From the NCBI GenBank assembly GCA_910588985.1, contig CAJURO010000016.1:1-8498 (forward strand): a stretch of DNA of 8,498 bases, in the 5' to 3' direction. The stretch comes from an uncultured Eggerthellaceae bacterium. GTDB lineage: Bacteria > Actinomycetota > Coriobacteriia > Coriobacteriales > Eggerthellaceae. Below are positions 1 to 5,749 of this stretch, piece after piece (positions within the stretch are counted from its first letter, which is position 1; each line of letters starts with the position of its first letter). Both the position numbers and the translations under genes were made by a program. Under the pieces are notes generated by a model. The model saw nothing but the letters and a program-made list of their open reading frames with translations. It ran no database searches and was not told the DNA's origin.

Positions 1-94
1 TGCCAATGGTGATCGGCACGAAGATGAAATGGTAGCTCGCGGTGAACGCAAACTGGATGCGCGAGAGCAAGACCTGATCCGCAAGACCTTCCAT
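1..94 (-). CDS. cydA: Cytochrome bd oxidase subunit I, N-terminal fragment
   Basis: Only the first 31 codons are in the window; the gene continues past the left edge. The translation starts MEGLADQVLLSRIQFAFTAS and goes on YHFIFVPITIG. This matches the start of the CydA family, where the segment L(S)R(I/L)QFA.T..YHF.FVP.T.G opens the first transmembrane helix and contains the conserved histidine (residue 22 here) that ligates heme b595 in characterised bd oxidases. CydA with CydB forms a membrane quinol oxidase with high oxygen affinity, used for microaerobic respiration or oxygen scavenging. The start codon is fixed by a very strong Shine-Dalgarno, AAAGGAGGGGG, reading at 107-97 on the minus strand, two bases before the ATG. 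The gene is divergent from the trkH cluster. Identification is by the N-terminal signature only, and cydB is not visible. Confidence 0.9.
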   Translation of the reverse strand, partial: MEGLADQVLLSRIQFAFTASYHFIFVPITIG

Positions 95-105
95 ATCCCC
101 CTCCT

Positions 106-123
106 TTGAAATCGTACGATCAA
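106..123. promoter_or_regulatory. Palindrome upstream of cydA, candidate operator
   Basis: The 18 bases TTGAAATCGTACGATCAA contain a perfect 10-bp palindrome (ATCGTACGAT, 111-120) flanked by TTGA and TCAA arms. It overlaps the upstream edge of the cydA ribosome binding site and lies within the divergent cydA/trkH intergenic region. A second, wider inverted repeat, TCCGCA (135-140) and TGCGGA (161-166), lies just beside it, and CAAGGTG occurs twice (121-127 and 156-162). The TTGA...TCAA form loosely recalls FNR/CRP-type or Rex-type redox operators, but it fits neither consensus exactly. No convincing -35/-10 pair was found on either strand here. The symmetry is observed; an operator role is inference. 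Confidence 0.3.
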
Positions 124-251
124 GGTGGCAGATGTCCGCATCAAGCCCCACAATGCAAGGTGCGGATACCTTAAAGAGAATGGTACCCCTTTTTATGGCT
201 CTGAACGCGAATTCGCATGGAGAAACGGACAAGAATGGCTACAATTCTCCT

Positions 252-407
252 ATGAAGAAAAGCGGACGCGAACATAACAACTCCTTCCAGCTTGGCGCAT
301 CCTCGATAGGACTGGTGTTCCTCTCCATCGTGAGCTTCGTCTTGTTCGTGATGATCGTGATATTCCTTACCAGAGCCTTCGCCTCCTTAGCGGGTCTTGC
401 CTCCTAG
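252..407 (+). CDS. Small single-pass membrane protein upstream of trkH
   Basis: This 51-residue protein is not a family I recognise. It has a short basic, polar head (MKKSGREHNN), one strongly hydrophobic segment at about residues 17-40 (IGLVFLSIVSFVLFVMIVIF at its core) and a short tail after Arg41. A membrane helix is the only structure visible. The frame is open upstream to an ATG at 132, which would give 91 residues. The extra 40 residues look unlike a protein start, and no candidate start has a good ribosome binding site, so the ATG at 252 is a judgement. The TAG stop (405-407) lies three bases before the trkH ATG and in the same frame. trkH itself has no recognisable Shine-Dalgarno, which fits translational coupling. 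The hydrophobic run argues for real coding, possibly an accessory subunit of the potassium transporter. That role is inference. Confidence 0.55.
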   Translation: MKKSGREHNNSFQLGASSIGLVFLSIVSFVLFVMIVIFLTRAFASLAGLAS

Positions 408-410
408 ATC

Positions 411-1958
411 ATGTGGCAGAGATTCACTCTTTACGACGCACGCGTGATCGGACACTATCTCGGTGTCCTTCTCCTGTTCAGCGCCGCTGTCATGGCGGTG
501 CCCCTGCTTACGGCGATCCTCTTTGGCGAATGGGAGCCTGCGACTCGCTACCTCTTCTCCATCGGCATCACGGTGGTGGTTGGAGCAGCCCTTCTGTTCC
601 TACGCATCCAGCCAGGACGTCTCACGCGCAGGCAAGCGCTTGCCGTTGTCGGGCTCGCTTGGATCGTGCTCGGTGTGGGCGCAAGCTTGCCGCTCTATCT
701 TTCTGGGCACTACTTGACCTATCTCGACGCCCTCTTCGATGGCGTGTCCGGGCTTACCACCACGGGCGCGAGCGTCATCGTCGATCTTGACCATCTCTCC
801 TATGCCGACAACATGTTCCGATTCATGATGCACCTGCTTGGTGGCTTGGGGTTGATCGTGGTTGCGCTCTCGCTCGGGATCTTCGGGCGCTCAACGGGCT
901 CGTCGCTCTACACCTCAGAGGGGCGCAGCGAGCATGTGGTGCCGAACGTCATCCAAACCACCCAGTTCATCGCGCGTTTGACAGCAGCCTTCATCGCCTT
1001 CGCCACCATCGTGCTGTTCTTCCTGTTCTTCGCAAGCGGCATCGAGCCTATACGCGCATTGCTGCAATCCTTCTGGGTCGCCATCTCTGGCTTCGTCACG
1101 GGCGGGTTCACCCCCATGCAGCAGTCCATCCTGTATTACCATTCCCTCCCCGTCGAGTTCTTCCTCATCGTGCTCATGCTGGCGGGCTCTATCAGCTTCG
1201 CTATTTGGGCGAACGTGTGCAAGGGCGACGTTCGCGCGTTCTTCCGCGACTTGGAGACGCGCACGATCGTGCTGTGGTTCGCTTTGATGGCGGTGGTGTT
1301 CACCGCATCCCTTGCCACCTCTTCGCTGTTCTCGGATACACCTTCGGTTCTGCGTCGAGGGTTGTTCATGATCGTCTCTGCGGCGACAACGACCGGGTTC
1401 AGCACCATCACCGTGAACCAGCTCCTCACCGTGCTAACCTCAGGCGCCTTTCTCACCCTTGCCATCCTGATGGCAGTGGGTGGCGGTGCGGGATCCACCT
1501 CGGGCGGCATCAAGCTCTTCCGTGTTGGCATCATCGCGAAATCATTCGTCTCCACTATCAAAGAAGCCGTCTCCCCTGACTCGGCTCGTGTGGTGGTGTC
1601 CTATTTCAGGATCGGACGACGCATCTTGACGCCCGATGTGGTGAAGAGCGCCATGACCATCTTCATCCTTTACGTGATCACCTATGTGCTCGGCGCGCTT
1701 GTGGGCATCGCCCATGGATACGATGCGACGCAGGCGATCTTCGAATCGATCGCCATGACGTCGAACGGCGGCCTCATCACCGGCATCGTCACTCCTGGCA
1801 TGCCCTTCACGCTCGAGCTGTTCTTCATCTTCCAGATGTGGGTCGGCCGTTTGGAGTTCTTGACGTTGCTGGCATTCATCGTACAGGTCGCAGTCAGCGC
1901 GATCCCACGTCGCAAGTCTGCTGCCGACAAGCTCGTGGATAGGATTCACGCGAAATGA
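411..1958 (+). CDS. trkH: TrkH/KtrB-family potassium uptake channel subunit
   Basis: A 515-residue integral membrane protein of the TrkH/KtrB/HKT superfamily, which moves K+ (sometimes with Na+) inward through a pore built from four M1-P-M2 repeats. The four selectivity-filter loops are readable: TTTGAS (116-121), VTGGFT (229-234), ATTTGFS (325-331) and TSNGGL (450-455), each with its filter glycine. The flexible intramembrane gate loop appears as GGGAGSTSGGIK (357-368), and the conserved GRLEFLTLL stretch follows at 479-487. Extra N-terminal helices (about 15-65) fit TrkH more than the shorter KtrB. No Shine-Dalgarno is visible before the ATG; the small upstream ORF ends three bases earlier in the same frame, suggesting coupled translation. 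The end overlaps the next gene by four bases (ATGA). Family members normally work with a cytoplasmic RCK subunit (TrkA or KtrA), which is not encoded in this window. Confidence 0.96.
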   Translation: MWQRFTLYDARVIGHYLGVLLLFSAAVMAVPLLTAILFGEWEPATRYLFSIGITVVVGAALLFLRIQPGRLTRRQALAVVGLAWIVLGVGASLPLYLSGHYLTYLDALFDGVSGLTTTGASVIVDLDHLSYADNMFRFMMHLLGGLGLIVVALSLGIFGRSTGSSLYTSEGRSEHVVPNVIQTTQFIARLTAAFIAFATIVLFFLFFASGIEPIRALLQSFWVAISGFVTGGFTPMQQSILYYHSLPVEFFLIVLMLAGSISFAIWANVCKGDVRAFFRDLETRTIVLWFALMAVVFTASLATSSLFSDTPSVLRRGLFMIVSAATTTGFSTITVNQLLTVLTSGAFLTLAILMAVGGGAGSTSGGIKLFRVGIIAKSFVSTIKEAVSPDSARVVVSYFRIGRRILTPDVVKSAMTIFILYVITYVLGALVGIAHGYDATQAIFESIAMTSNGGLITGIVTPGMPFTLELFFIFQMWVGRLEFLTLLAFIVQVAVSAIPRRKSAADKLVDRIHAK

Positions 1959-2590
1959 AGCAGCGCAGAGAACAGGTCAGGTATCGTGGTGCGCGGATCG
2001 CGCTCATGCTCGTGCTTGCGCTTTCCCTGCTCGGCATCGCGGGCTGCGATGCGACAACGCCTGAGAATGCAGGCACCTCTGCCCAGAACAGCAATACGGA
2101 GCTCAAAAATGAGGTCAATACCTCGCAGCTACCCGACAGCTCGTTTCTCTACGATGCCTCTATCGCCGACCTTGCCAAGGCAACTCCCTTCATGAATGGG
2201 CAGACCGTGCAGGTGACAGGAGAAGTGGTAGGTGACCGCATCATCGATGAGTACGACAACAGCTTCTGCTGGATCACGCTGCAAGATACTGGTGGCTCAT
2301 ATTCGCAGATCGCCGTCTTCATCCCGAAATCCCTCACCTCTTCGATCGACACGTATGGAGCGTATGGACGCCAAGGTTCCACGCTGCAAGTGCGCGGCAT
2401 CTTCAACCTTGCCTGCAAGGATCATGATGGCGTGACGTGCCTCCACGCGACGAATGCCTCGAAGATCGCGCCAGGCAAGGCGATCGACACTCCCTATAAC
2501 GCGAACCGCCTTTCAGTTGGCGCCGTTGCTCTTGTCCTTGGGCTTGCCATGGTCTTCGCCCACCATAAGCTTCGAGAGCGCGAGCTGTGA
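1955..2590 (+). CDS. Lipoprotein with predicted OB fold and C-terminal membrane helix
   Basis: This 211-residue protein starts inside the trkH stop (ATGA overlap), with a weak AGGA ribosome site at 1941-1944. Residues 1-30 are a signal peptide with a basic head and the lipobox IAGC, so Cys31 is the expected lipidated residue. A polar, low-complexity linker follows to about residue 60. Residues about 80-172 read like an OB-fold domain: GQTVQVTGEVVGDRI, then WITLQD, IAVFIPKS, and STLQVRGIFNLACKDHDGVT ending in a short strand, ATNASKI. Residues about 186-202 form a hydrophobic helix, followed by a charged tail (HHKLREREL). The predicted topology is a lipid anchor, an extracytoplasmic OB domain, then a second anchor with its tail in the cytoplasm. 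The ligand is unknown. Its position between trkH and rsgA suggests co-expression with the potassium channel. The lipobox and helix are clear; the OB assignment rests on strand pattern only. Confidence 0.88.
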   Translation: MKQRREQVRYRGARIALMLVLALSLLGIAGCDATTPENAGTSAQNSNTELKNEVNTSQLPDSSFLYDASIADLAKATPFMNGQTVQVTGEVVGDRIIDEYDNSFCWITLQDTGGSYSQIAVFIPKSLTSSIDTYGAYGRQGSTLQVRGIFNLACKDHDGVTCLHATNASKIAPGKAIDTPYNANRLSVGAVALVLGLAMVFAHHKLREREL

Positions 2591-3651
2591 TGAGCGCTCG
2601 CACGGCCCATGGCGAAGTGGTCAAGCTTGATCGAGGGCTGCCCCTCGTTGAGCTTGAGGATGGCAAGCGCCTCCGATGCGAACATGCCGCAGCGCTCCAG
2701 AAGCATGGGCACGTGCGCGCTTGCATTGGCGATCGTGTCGAGGTCGAGCTGCCCGATACTCATGAAGTCGGCGTGATCGAGAAGATCGAAGATCGCGAAA
2801 GCATCCTTTCGCGCAAGGATCCGAACGACCGCGCCACAGGGCAGATCCTAGCGGCGAACTTCGACAAGGTGCTCATTGTGCAACCGATCGACCGATTCAA
2901 CCCAACGAGGCTGCAGCGTGAGCTTGTCATGGCGCATCAGAGCAATGCTACCGTCGGCGTATTGCTCACAAAAGCAGATCTGCTGCCCCCTGATGAGGTC
3001 ACCCGTATCGTTGAAGAGGTTCACGCCCTTGGAGGCGCTGGGGTCTCCGTGATGGCCATCACCATACGGGAAGAAGAGACAACCCAGGCCTGTGCGCAGG
3101 GCAAGGGAGCAAAGGATGCTGCCGCAAAGGATCACGAAGGCATTATCGATCAGACGACGCAGGCACGCGTGATCGAAAGCTCTGATGGTGCATCGCTTGA
3201 AGATGCCTTCCCGCCCAATTCGACCACGATCCTGCTCGGAAGCTCAGGAGCAGGCAAGTCGAGCCTGATCAATGCGCTTGTCGGAAGCGAACGCCAGCAG
3301 ACAAGCGATGTGCGCGCGCAAGATGGCAAAGGGCGCCATACCACGGTCTCGCGCGAGATCATCACGTTGCCGAACAAAGGTCGTGTCGTGGATATGCCAG
3401 GTATTCGCGGCGTCGGGCTCTGGGATGCGGATCGCGGGCTTGCCCGCGCCTTCGCCGATATTGAAAAGATGGCTGAAACCTGTCGGTTCCGCGACTGCAC
3501 GCATACCTCCGAACCTGGTTGTGCTGTCCGCAAAGCGGTTGAAGATGGATGCCTAGGACAAGCACGTCTTGACTATTACCTTCAGCTCAAAGAAGAGGAA
3601 CACGCCATGACAGAGCGGCGTGAACGCGCTCGATGGGCTCGGCGAAAATGA
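2590..3651 (+). CDS. rsgA: RsgA, 30S ribosome-assembly GTPase
   Basis: RsgA (YjeQ) is a circularly permuted GTPase that binds the 30S subunit late in assembly. All its parts are present. An N-terminal OB fold (about 1-70) is followed by the permuted G motifs: G4 as TKAD (127-130), then G1 GSSGAGKSS (217-225), the G2 threonines in GRHTT (248-252) and G3 DMPG (268-271). A C-terminal zinc site has C298, C303, H305 and C311 in the pattern C-x4-C-x-H-x5-C. I chose the ATG that shares one base with the upstream stop (TGATG), giving 353 residues; a GTG one codon earlier is also possible. No good Shine-Dalgarno is seen, which fits coupling to the lipoprotein gene. An unusual feature is a hydrophilic stretch of roughly 40-45 residues (about 160-205) between the expected G5 position and G1, rich in Glu, Ala, Lys and Gln. 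Confidence 0.97.
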   Translation: MSARTAHGEVVKLDRGLPLVELEDGKRLRCEHAAALQKHGHVRACIGDRVEVELPDTHEVGVIEKIEDRESILSRKDPNDRATGQILAANFDKVLIVQPIDRFNPTRLQRELVMAHQSNATVGVLLTKADLLPPDEVTRIVEEVHALGGAGVSVMAITIREEETTQACAQGKGAKDAAAKDHEGIIDQTTQARVIESSDGASLEDAFPPNSTTILLGSSGAGKSSLINALVGSERQQTSDVRAQDGKGRHTTVSREIITLPNKGRVVDMPGIRGVGLWDADRGLARAFADIEKMAETCRFRDCTHTSEPGCAVRKAVEDGCLGQARLDYYLQLKEEEHAMTERRERARWARRK

Positions 3652-3671
3652 CCCAGACCAAAGACATACCA

Positions 3672-3698
3672 TTGCAAAAGACCCAAGACGAGTAGAAT
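3672..3698 (+). promoter_or_regulatory. Candidate sigma-70 promoter for the rubredoxin-fusion gene
   Basis: TTGCAA (3672-3677) and TAGAAT (3693-3698) are separated by 15 bases, or by 16 if ATTGCA is taken as the -35 element. This is slightly short, but each hexamer is close to consensus. A transcript would start near 3705, just before the AAAGGA ribosome site at 3715-3720. The pair sits in the 75-base gap after rsgA and would mark the start of a separate transcript for the redox genes. The in-frame ATG at 3697 falls inside the proposed -10, which argues against it as the start codon. Confidence 0.35.
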
Positions 3699-3726
3699 GA
3701 GAGCCAGTACACTGAAAGGACATGTC

Positions 3727-4413
3727 ATGGTGAATAGATCAGCTTTCCATACCATCAGCTACGGCCTCTATGTTGTGACCGCTCGTACCGCAAACGGCAA
3801 GAAGGTCGGCTGCATTGCGAACACCTTCCAGCAAGTCACGTCCTCGCCTTTCCAGGTGAGCATCACGCTCAACAAGGAGAATGCGACCGAAGCAGCCATT
3901 GAGGAAAGTGGGCACTTCTGCGTAAGCGTGCTCGATCAGGATTGCCCTATGGAGCTGATCGGCCTGTTCGGCTTCAAGAGCAGCAACGACGTCGACAAGT
4001 TCGCCGATACGAAGCATGAGCTGACCACGAGCGATATCCCTTATGTCCAGGAGAACGCCCTTGCATGGTTCAGCGCAGAGGTTGTGAGCAAGGTCGATCT
4101 GGGAACGCATGTCATGTTCATCGGCAAAGTCGACGAGGCTGATGTTCTTGACGAAGGCGAGCCTCTCACCTATGCGTACTACCATGCCGTCAAGCGTGGC
4201 AAGACGCCCCCGAAGGCAAGCTCATTCGTCCCCGAGGATGCAGCCGAAAGCGCTCCAGCGCAAGAGGGTGTTCCCGACGAAGGCAAGAGATATGGCTGGC
4301 GCTGCACCGTCTGCGGCTATATCGTGGAGGACTACCCTGATGGCCTCCCCGCTGATTTCACATGTCCCATCTGCGGTGTTGGTCCCGAGATGTTCGAGCG
4401 CGTCGAGCTTTAG
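3727..4413 (+). CDS. Flavin reductase-rubredoxin fusion (high-molecular-weight rubredoxin)
   Basis: A 228-residue cytoplasmic redox protein. Residues 1 to about 165 form a flavin reductase-like, FMN-binding split-barrel domain opening with FHTISYGLYVVTA and containing GCIANTFQQVTSSPFQVSIT (28-47). A hydrophilic linker (about 165-187) leads to a rubredoxin domain with iron-binding cysteines C193, C196, C213 and C216 (CTVCG...CPICG). Only 16 residues lie between the two cysteine pairs, so this is the compact form rather than a full-length rubredoxin. In acetogens such fusions (Hrb) pass electrons from NAD(P)H to flavodiiron proteins that reduce oxygen or nitric oxide. That is family knowledge; no flavodiiron gene is visible here. 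The start at 3727 is chosen because AAAGGA (3715-3720) sits six bases upstream; an in-frame ATG at 3697 would add ten residues and has no such site. Confidence 0.94.
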   Translation: MVNRSAFHTISYGLYVVTARTANGKKVGCIANTFQQVTSSPFQVSITLNKENATEAAIEESGHFCVSVLDQDCPMELIGLFGFKSSNDVDKFADTKHELTTSDIPYVQENALAWFSAEVVSKVDLGTHVMFIGKVDEADVLDEGEPLTYAYYHAVKRGKTPPKASSFVPEDAAESAPAQEGVPDEGKRYGWRCTVCGYIVEDYPDGLPADFTCPICGVGPEMFERVEL

Positions 4414-4422
4414 GCCTTCATA

Positions 4423-4450
4423 CCTCAGCCTCTGCCAACAGAGGCTGAGG
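4423..4450 (+). repeat. Perfect 12-bp stem-loop between redox genes
   Basis: CCTCAGCCTCTG (4423-4434) pairs with CAGAGGCTGAGG (4439-4450) across a four-base loop, CCAA. It begins nine bases after the rubredoxin-fusion stop codon. The stem is strong enough for an intrinsic terminator, but it is followed by AAAATGCG on the plus strand and no T-run occurs on either strand. It may act as a partial terminator, an mRNA 3'-end stabiliser or a processing site that sets different levels of the two flanking redox genes. The inverted repeat is certain; its role is not. Confidence 0.8.
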
Positions 4451-4492
4451 AAAATGCGAAATGGATTGCCATGGGCATAAGAAAGGGACCTC

Positions 4493-5116
4493 ATGAAACG
4501 AACGTTAAGAATCCTCCTCTCTCTCAGCTTTGCTCTGATCTTGACCTGCATGGTCGGTGCTCTTGTCGGTTGCTCAGATCAAGCCTCCGAGAACGCCGAA
4601 GATACCCCTGAGGAAGTGTTCAACACCGCCGTGGTCTACTACTCTGCAACGGGCAACACCCAGCGAGTGGCCGATATGATCGCAGGGCCTAACAATGGCG
4701 TTCTCTTCCCCATCACGCCGAGCACTCCTTACACAGAAGCCGACCTTGATGGCGAAGATCCCGACAGCCGCGTCTCACGCGAGCTTGAGAACGGCGCAAC
4801 CTCCGTTGAGCTCGTGAGCACCACGATGCCTGACTGGGAATCATATGACACCGTCTTCCTTGGCTATCCGATCTGGCTTGGCGAAGCTGCCTTCCCGATG
4901 CAATCCTTCGTTGCTGCGAACGACTTCTCTGGCAAGAAGGTCATCCCGTTCTGCACATCAGAAGCCTCTGGCATCGGCACGAGCGCCGAGCAGCTCGCCG
5001 AGATCGCAAAGACAGGCGAATGGTTGCCAGGCGGGGACTTCTCTGAAGAGCCCTCGCTCGAGGAGGTCAGCGCCTGGGTCTCCTCCCTTGGCCTTGGCAG
5101 CAACGTGCAAGCCTAA
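4493..5116 (+). CDS. Lipoprotein flavodoxin (extracytoplasmic)
   Basis: A 207-residue protein with an N-terminal signal peptide (basic MKRTLR, then a hydrophobic stretch) and the lipobox LVGC, placing the lipidated cysteine at residue 27. After an acidic linker comes a flavodoxin domain (about 45-200). Its phosphate-binding loop SATGNT is at 51-56, and GYPIWLGEAAFPMQSF (124-139) with PFCTSEASGIG (152-162) are the usual flavin-contacting segments of the flavodoxin_4-like group. The first of these normally reads PIWWG, so residue 129 is Leu where Trp is typical. The protein should be anchored outside the cytoplasmic membrane and bind FMN there, acting as an electron carrier or small reductase; its partners are unknown. 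A good ribosome site, AAAGGG (4482-4487), precedes the ATG. It lies between the rubredoxin fusion and the LOG gene, 21 bases before the latter. Confidence 0.93.
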   Translation: MKRTLRILLSLSFALILTCMVGALVGCSDQASENAEDTPEEVFNTAVVYYSATGNTQRVADMIAGPNNGVLFPITPSTPYTEADLDGEDPDSRVSRELENGATSVELVSTTMPDWESYDTVFLGYPIWLGEAAFPMQSFVAANDFSGKKVIPFCTSEASGIGTSAEQLAEIAKTGEWLPGGDFSEEPSLEEVSAWVSSLGLGSNVQA

Positions 5117-5137
5117 CACGACCTTGAGAGCATGCCC

Positions 5138-5734
5138 ATGAATATCGCGGTCTATTGCAGTTCGTGCCCTGAATCCGACGCTACCTTCGTCAATGCCGCC
5201 CATGAATTGGGAACATGGATCGGTGAAAGCGGCAATGCGCTTGTCTATGGAGGAAGCGCTATCGGGTCGATGGGTGCCGTCTCCCGCGCAACATTGGACG
5301 CAGGTGGCGAAGTGCATGGCGTCGAGCCGAGCTTCTTCATCGAAGCGGGCGTGGAACAACATGACTTGACCGAGCTCTTCGTCGTGGAGACGATGGCTGA
5401 ACGCAGGCTTAAGATGATCGAATTAGCTGATGTCTTCGTTGCGTTGCCAGGAGGCGTTGGAACGCTCGAGGAGATCTCCGAGATCATGTCGCGCATCAGA
5501 TTGAAGATGTCACCAGAACCATGCTACCTTTTGAACCTGAATGGATTCTATGATGGCATCATCGCTCTTCTCGATGAGATGGTGCGTGCACATTTTCTTG
5601 ACGAAGAGACCTGCCAAGCATTCCGCTTTCCCAGAACGATCGAGGAGCTTATCGCCGAACTCGAAGCTTTCGAGGTGCGCGAGGGCGTCGATTGGACCGC
5701 CCCCGTTGTTCCTGAAGCCAATACGGTAGGCTGA
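5138..5734 (+). CDS. LOG-family nucleoside 5'-monophosphate phosphoribohydrolase
   Basis: A 198-residue cytoplasmic protein of the LOG (lonely guy, TIGR00730) family. Characterised members cleave AMP or cytokinin ribotides to free base and ribose 5-phosphate. The Rossmann-like fold begins NIAVYCSS (2-9). The nucleotide-binding glycine motif is YGGSAIGSMG (37-46). The signature PGGVGTLEE (104-112), which carries the catalytic glutamate, is intact, and so is the preceding MAERRLKM (86-93) with its conserved Arg residues. Length is normal for the family. The ATG at 5138 is preferred over the one at 5132 because the only ribosome-like site, GAGAG (5126-5130), is seven bases from the former and one from the latter. 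The gene follows the flavodoxin gene closely and is probably co-transcribed with it. Its true substrate in this organism cannot be read from sequence; older annotations call such proteins lysine decarboxylases, wrongly. Confidence 0.94.
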   Translation: MNIAVYCSSCPESDATFVNAAHELGTWIGESGNALVYGGSAIGSMGAVSRATLDAGGEVHGVEPSFFIEAGVEQHDLTELFVVETMAERRLKMIELADVFVALPGGVGTLEEISEIMSRIRLKMSPEPCYLLNLNGFYDGIIALLDEMVRAHFLDEETCQAFRFPRTIEELIAELEAFEVREGVDWTAPVVPEANTVG

Positions 5735-5749
5735 TAGAGCGCTCCTTCG

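Noticed and set aside
132..251. N-terminal extension of the small membrane ORF to the ATG at 132 (91 residues)
   Set aside because: The added residues look like non-coding sequence, AAGGTGG lies only three bases before that ATG, and the region overlaps inverted repeats that look regulatory. It cannot be fully excluded.
108..251. Riboswitch (for example a c-di-AMP type) ahead of the potassium transporter
   Set aside because: Looked for because such switches often precede K+ transporters, but none of the conserved core segments could be recognised.
235..255. Six-codon mini-ORF MATILL whose stop overlaps the ATG at 252 (ATGA)
   Set aside because: It is too short to judge, and the nearest GGAG is 12 bases from its ATG. 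A leader peptide is possible but unsupported.
1136..1561. 141-codon antisense ORF inside trkH
   Set aside because: It is a shadow of the well-supported TrkH reading frame, with no ribosome site and no recognisable protein.
3739..4185. 148-codon antisense ORF inside the rubredoxin-fusion gene
   Set aside because: It lies wholly opposite a gene with clear flavin reductase and rubredoxin motifs; its composition is that of a reverse-frame shadow.
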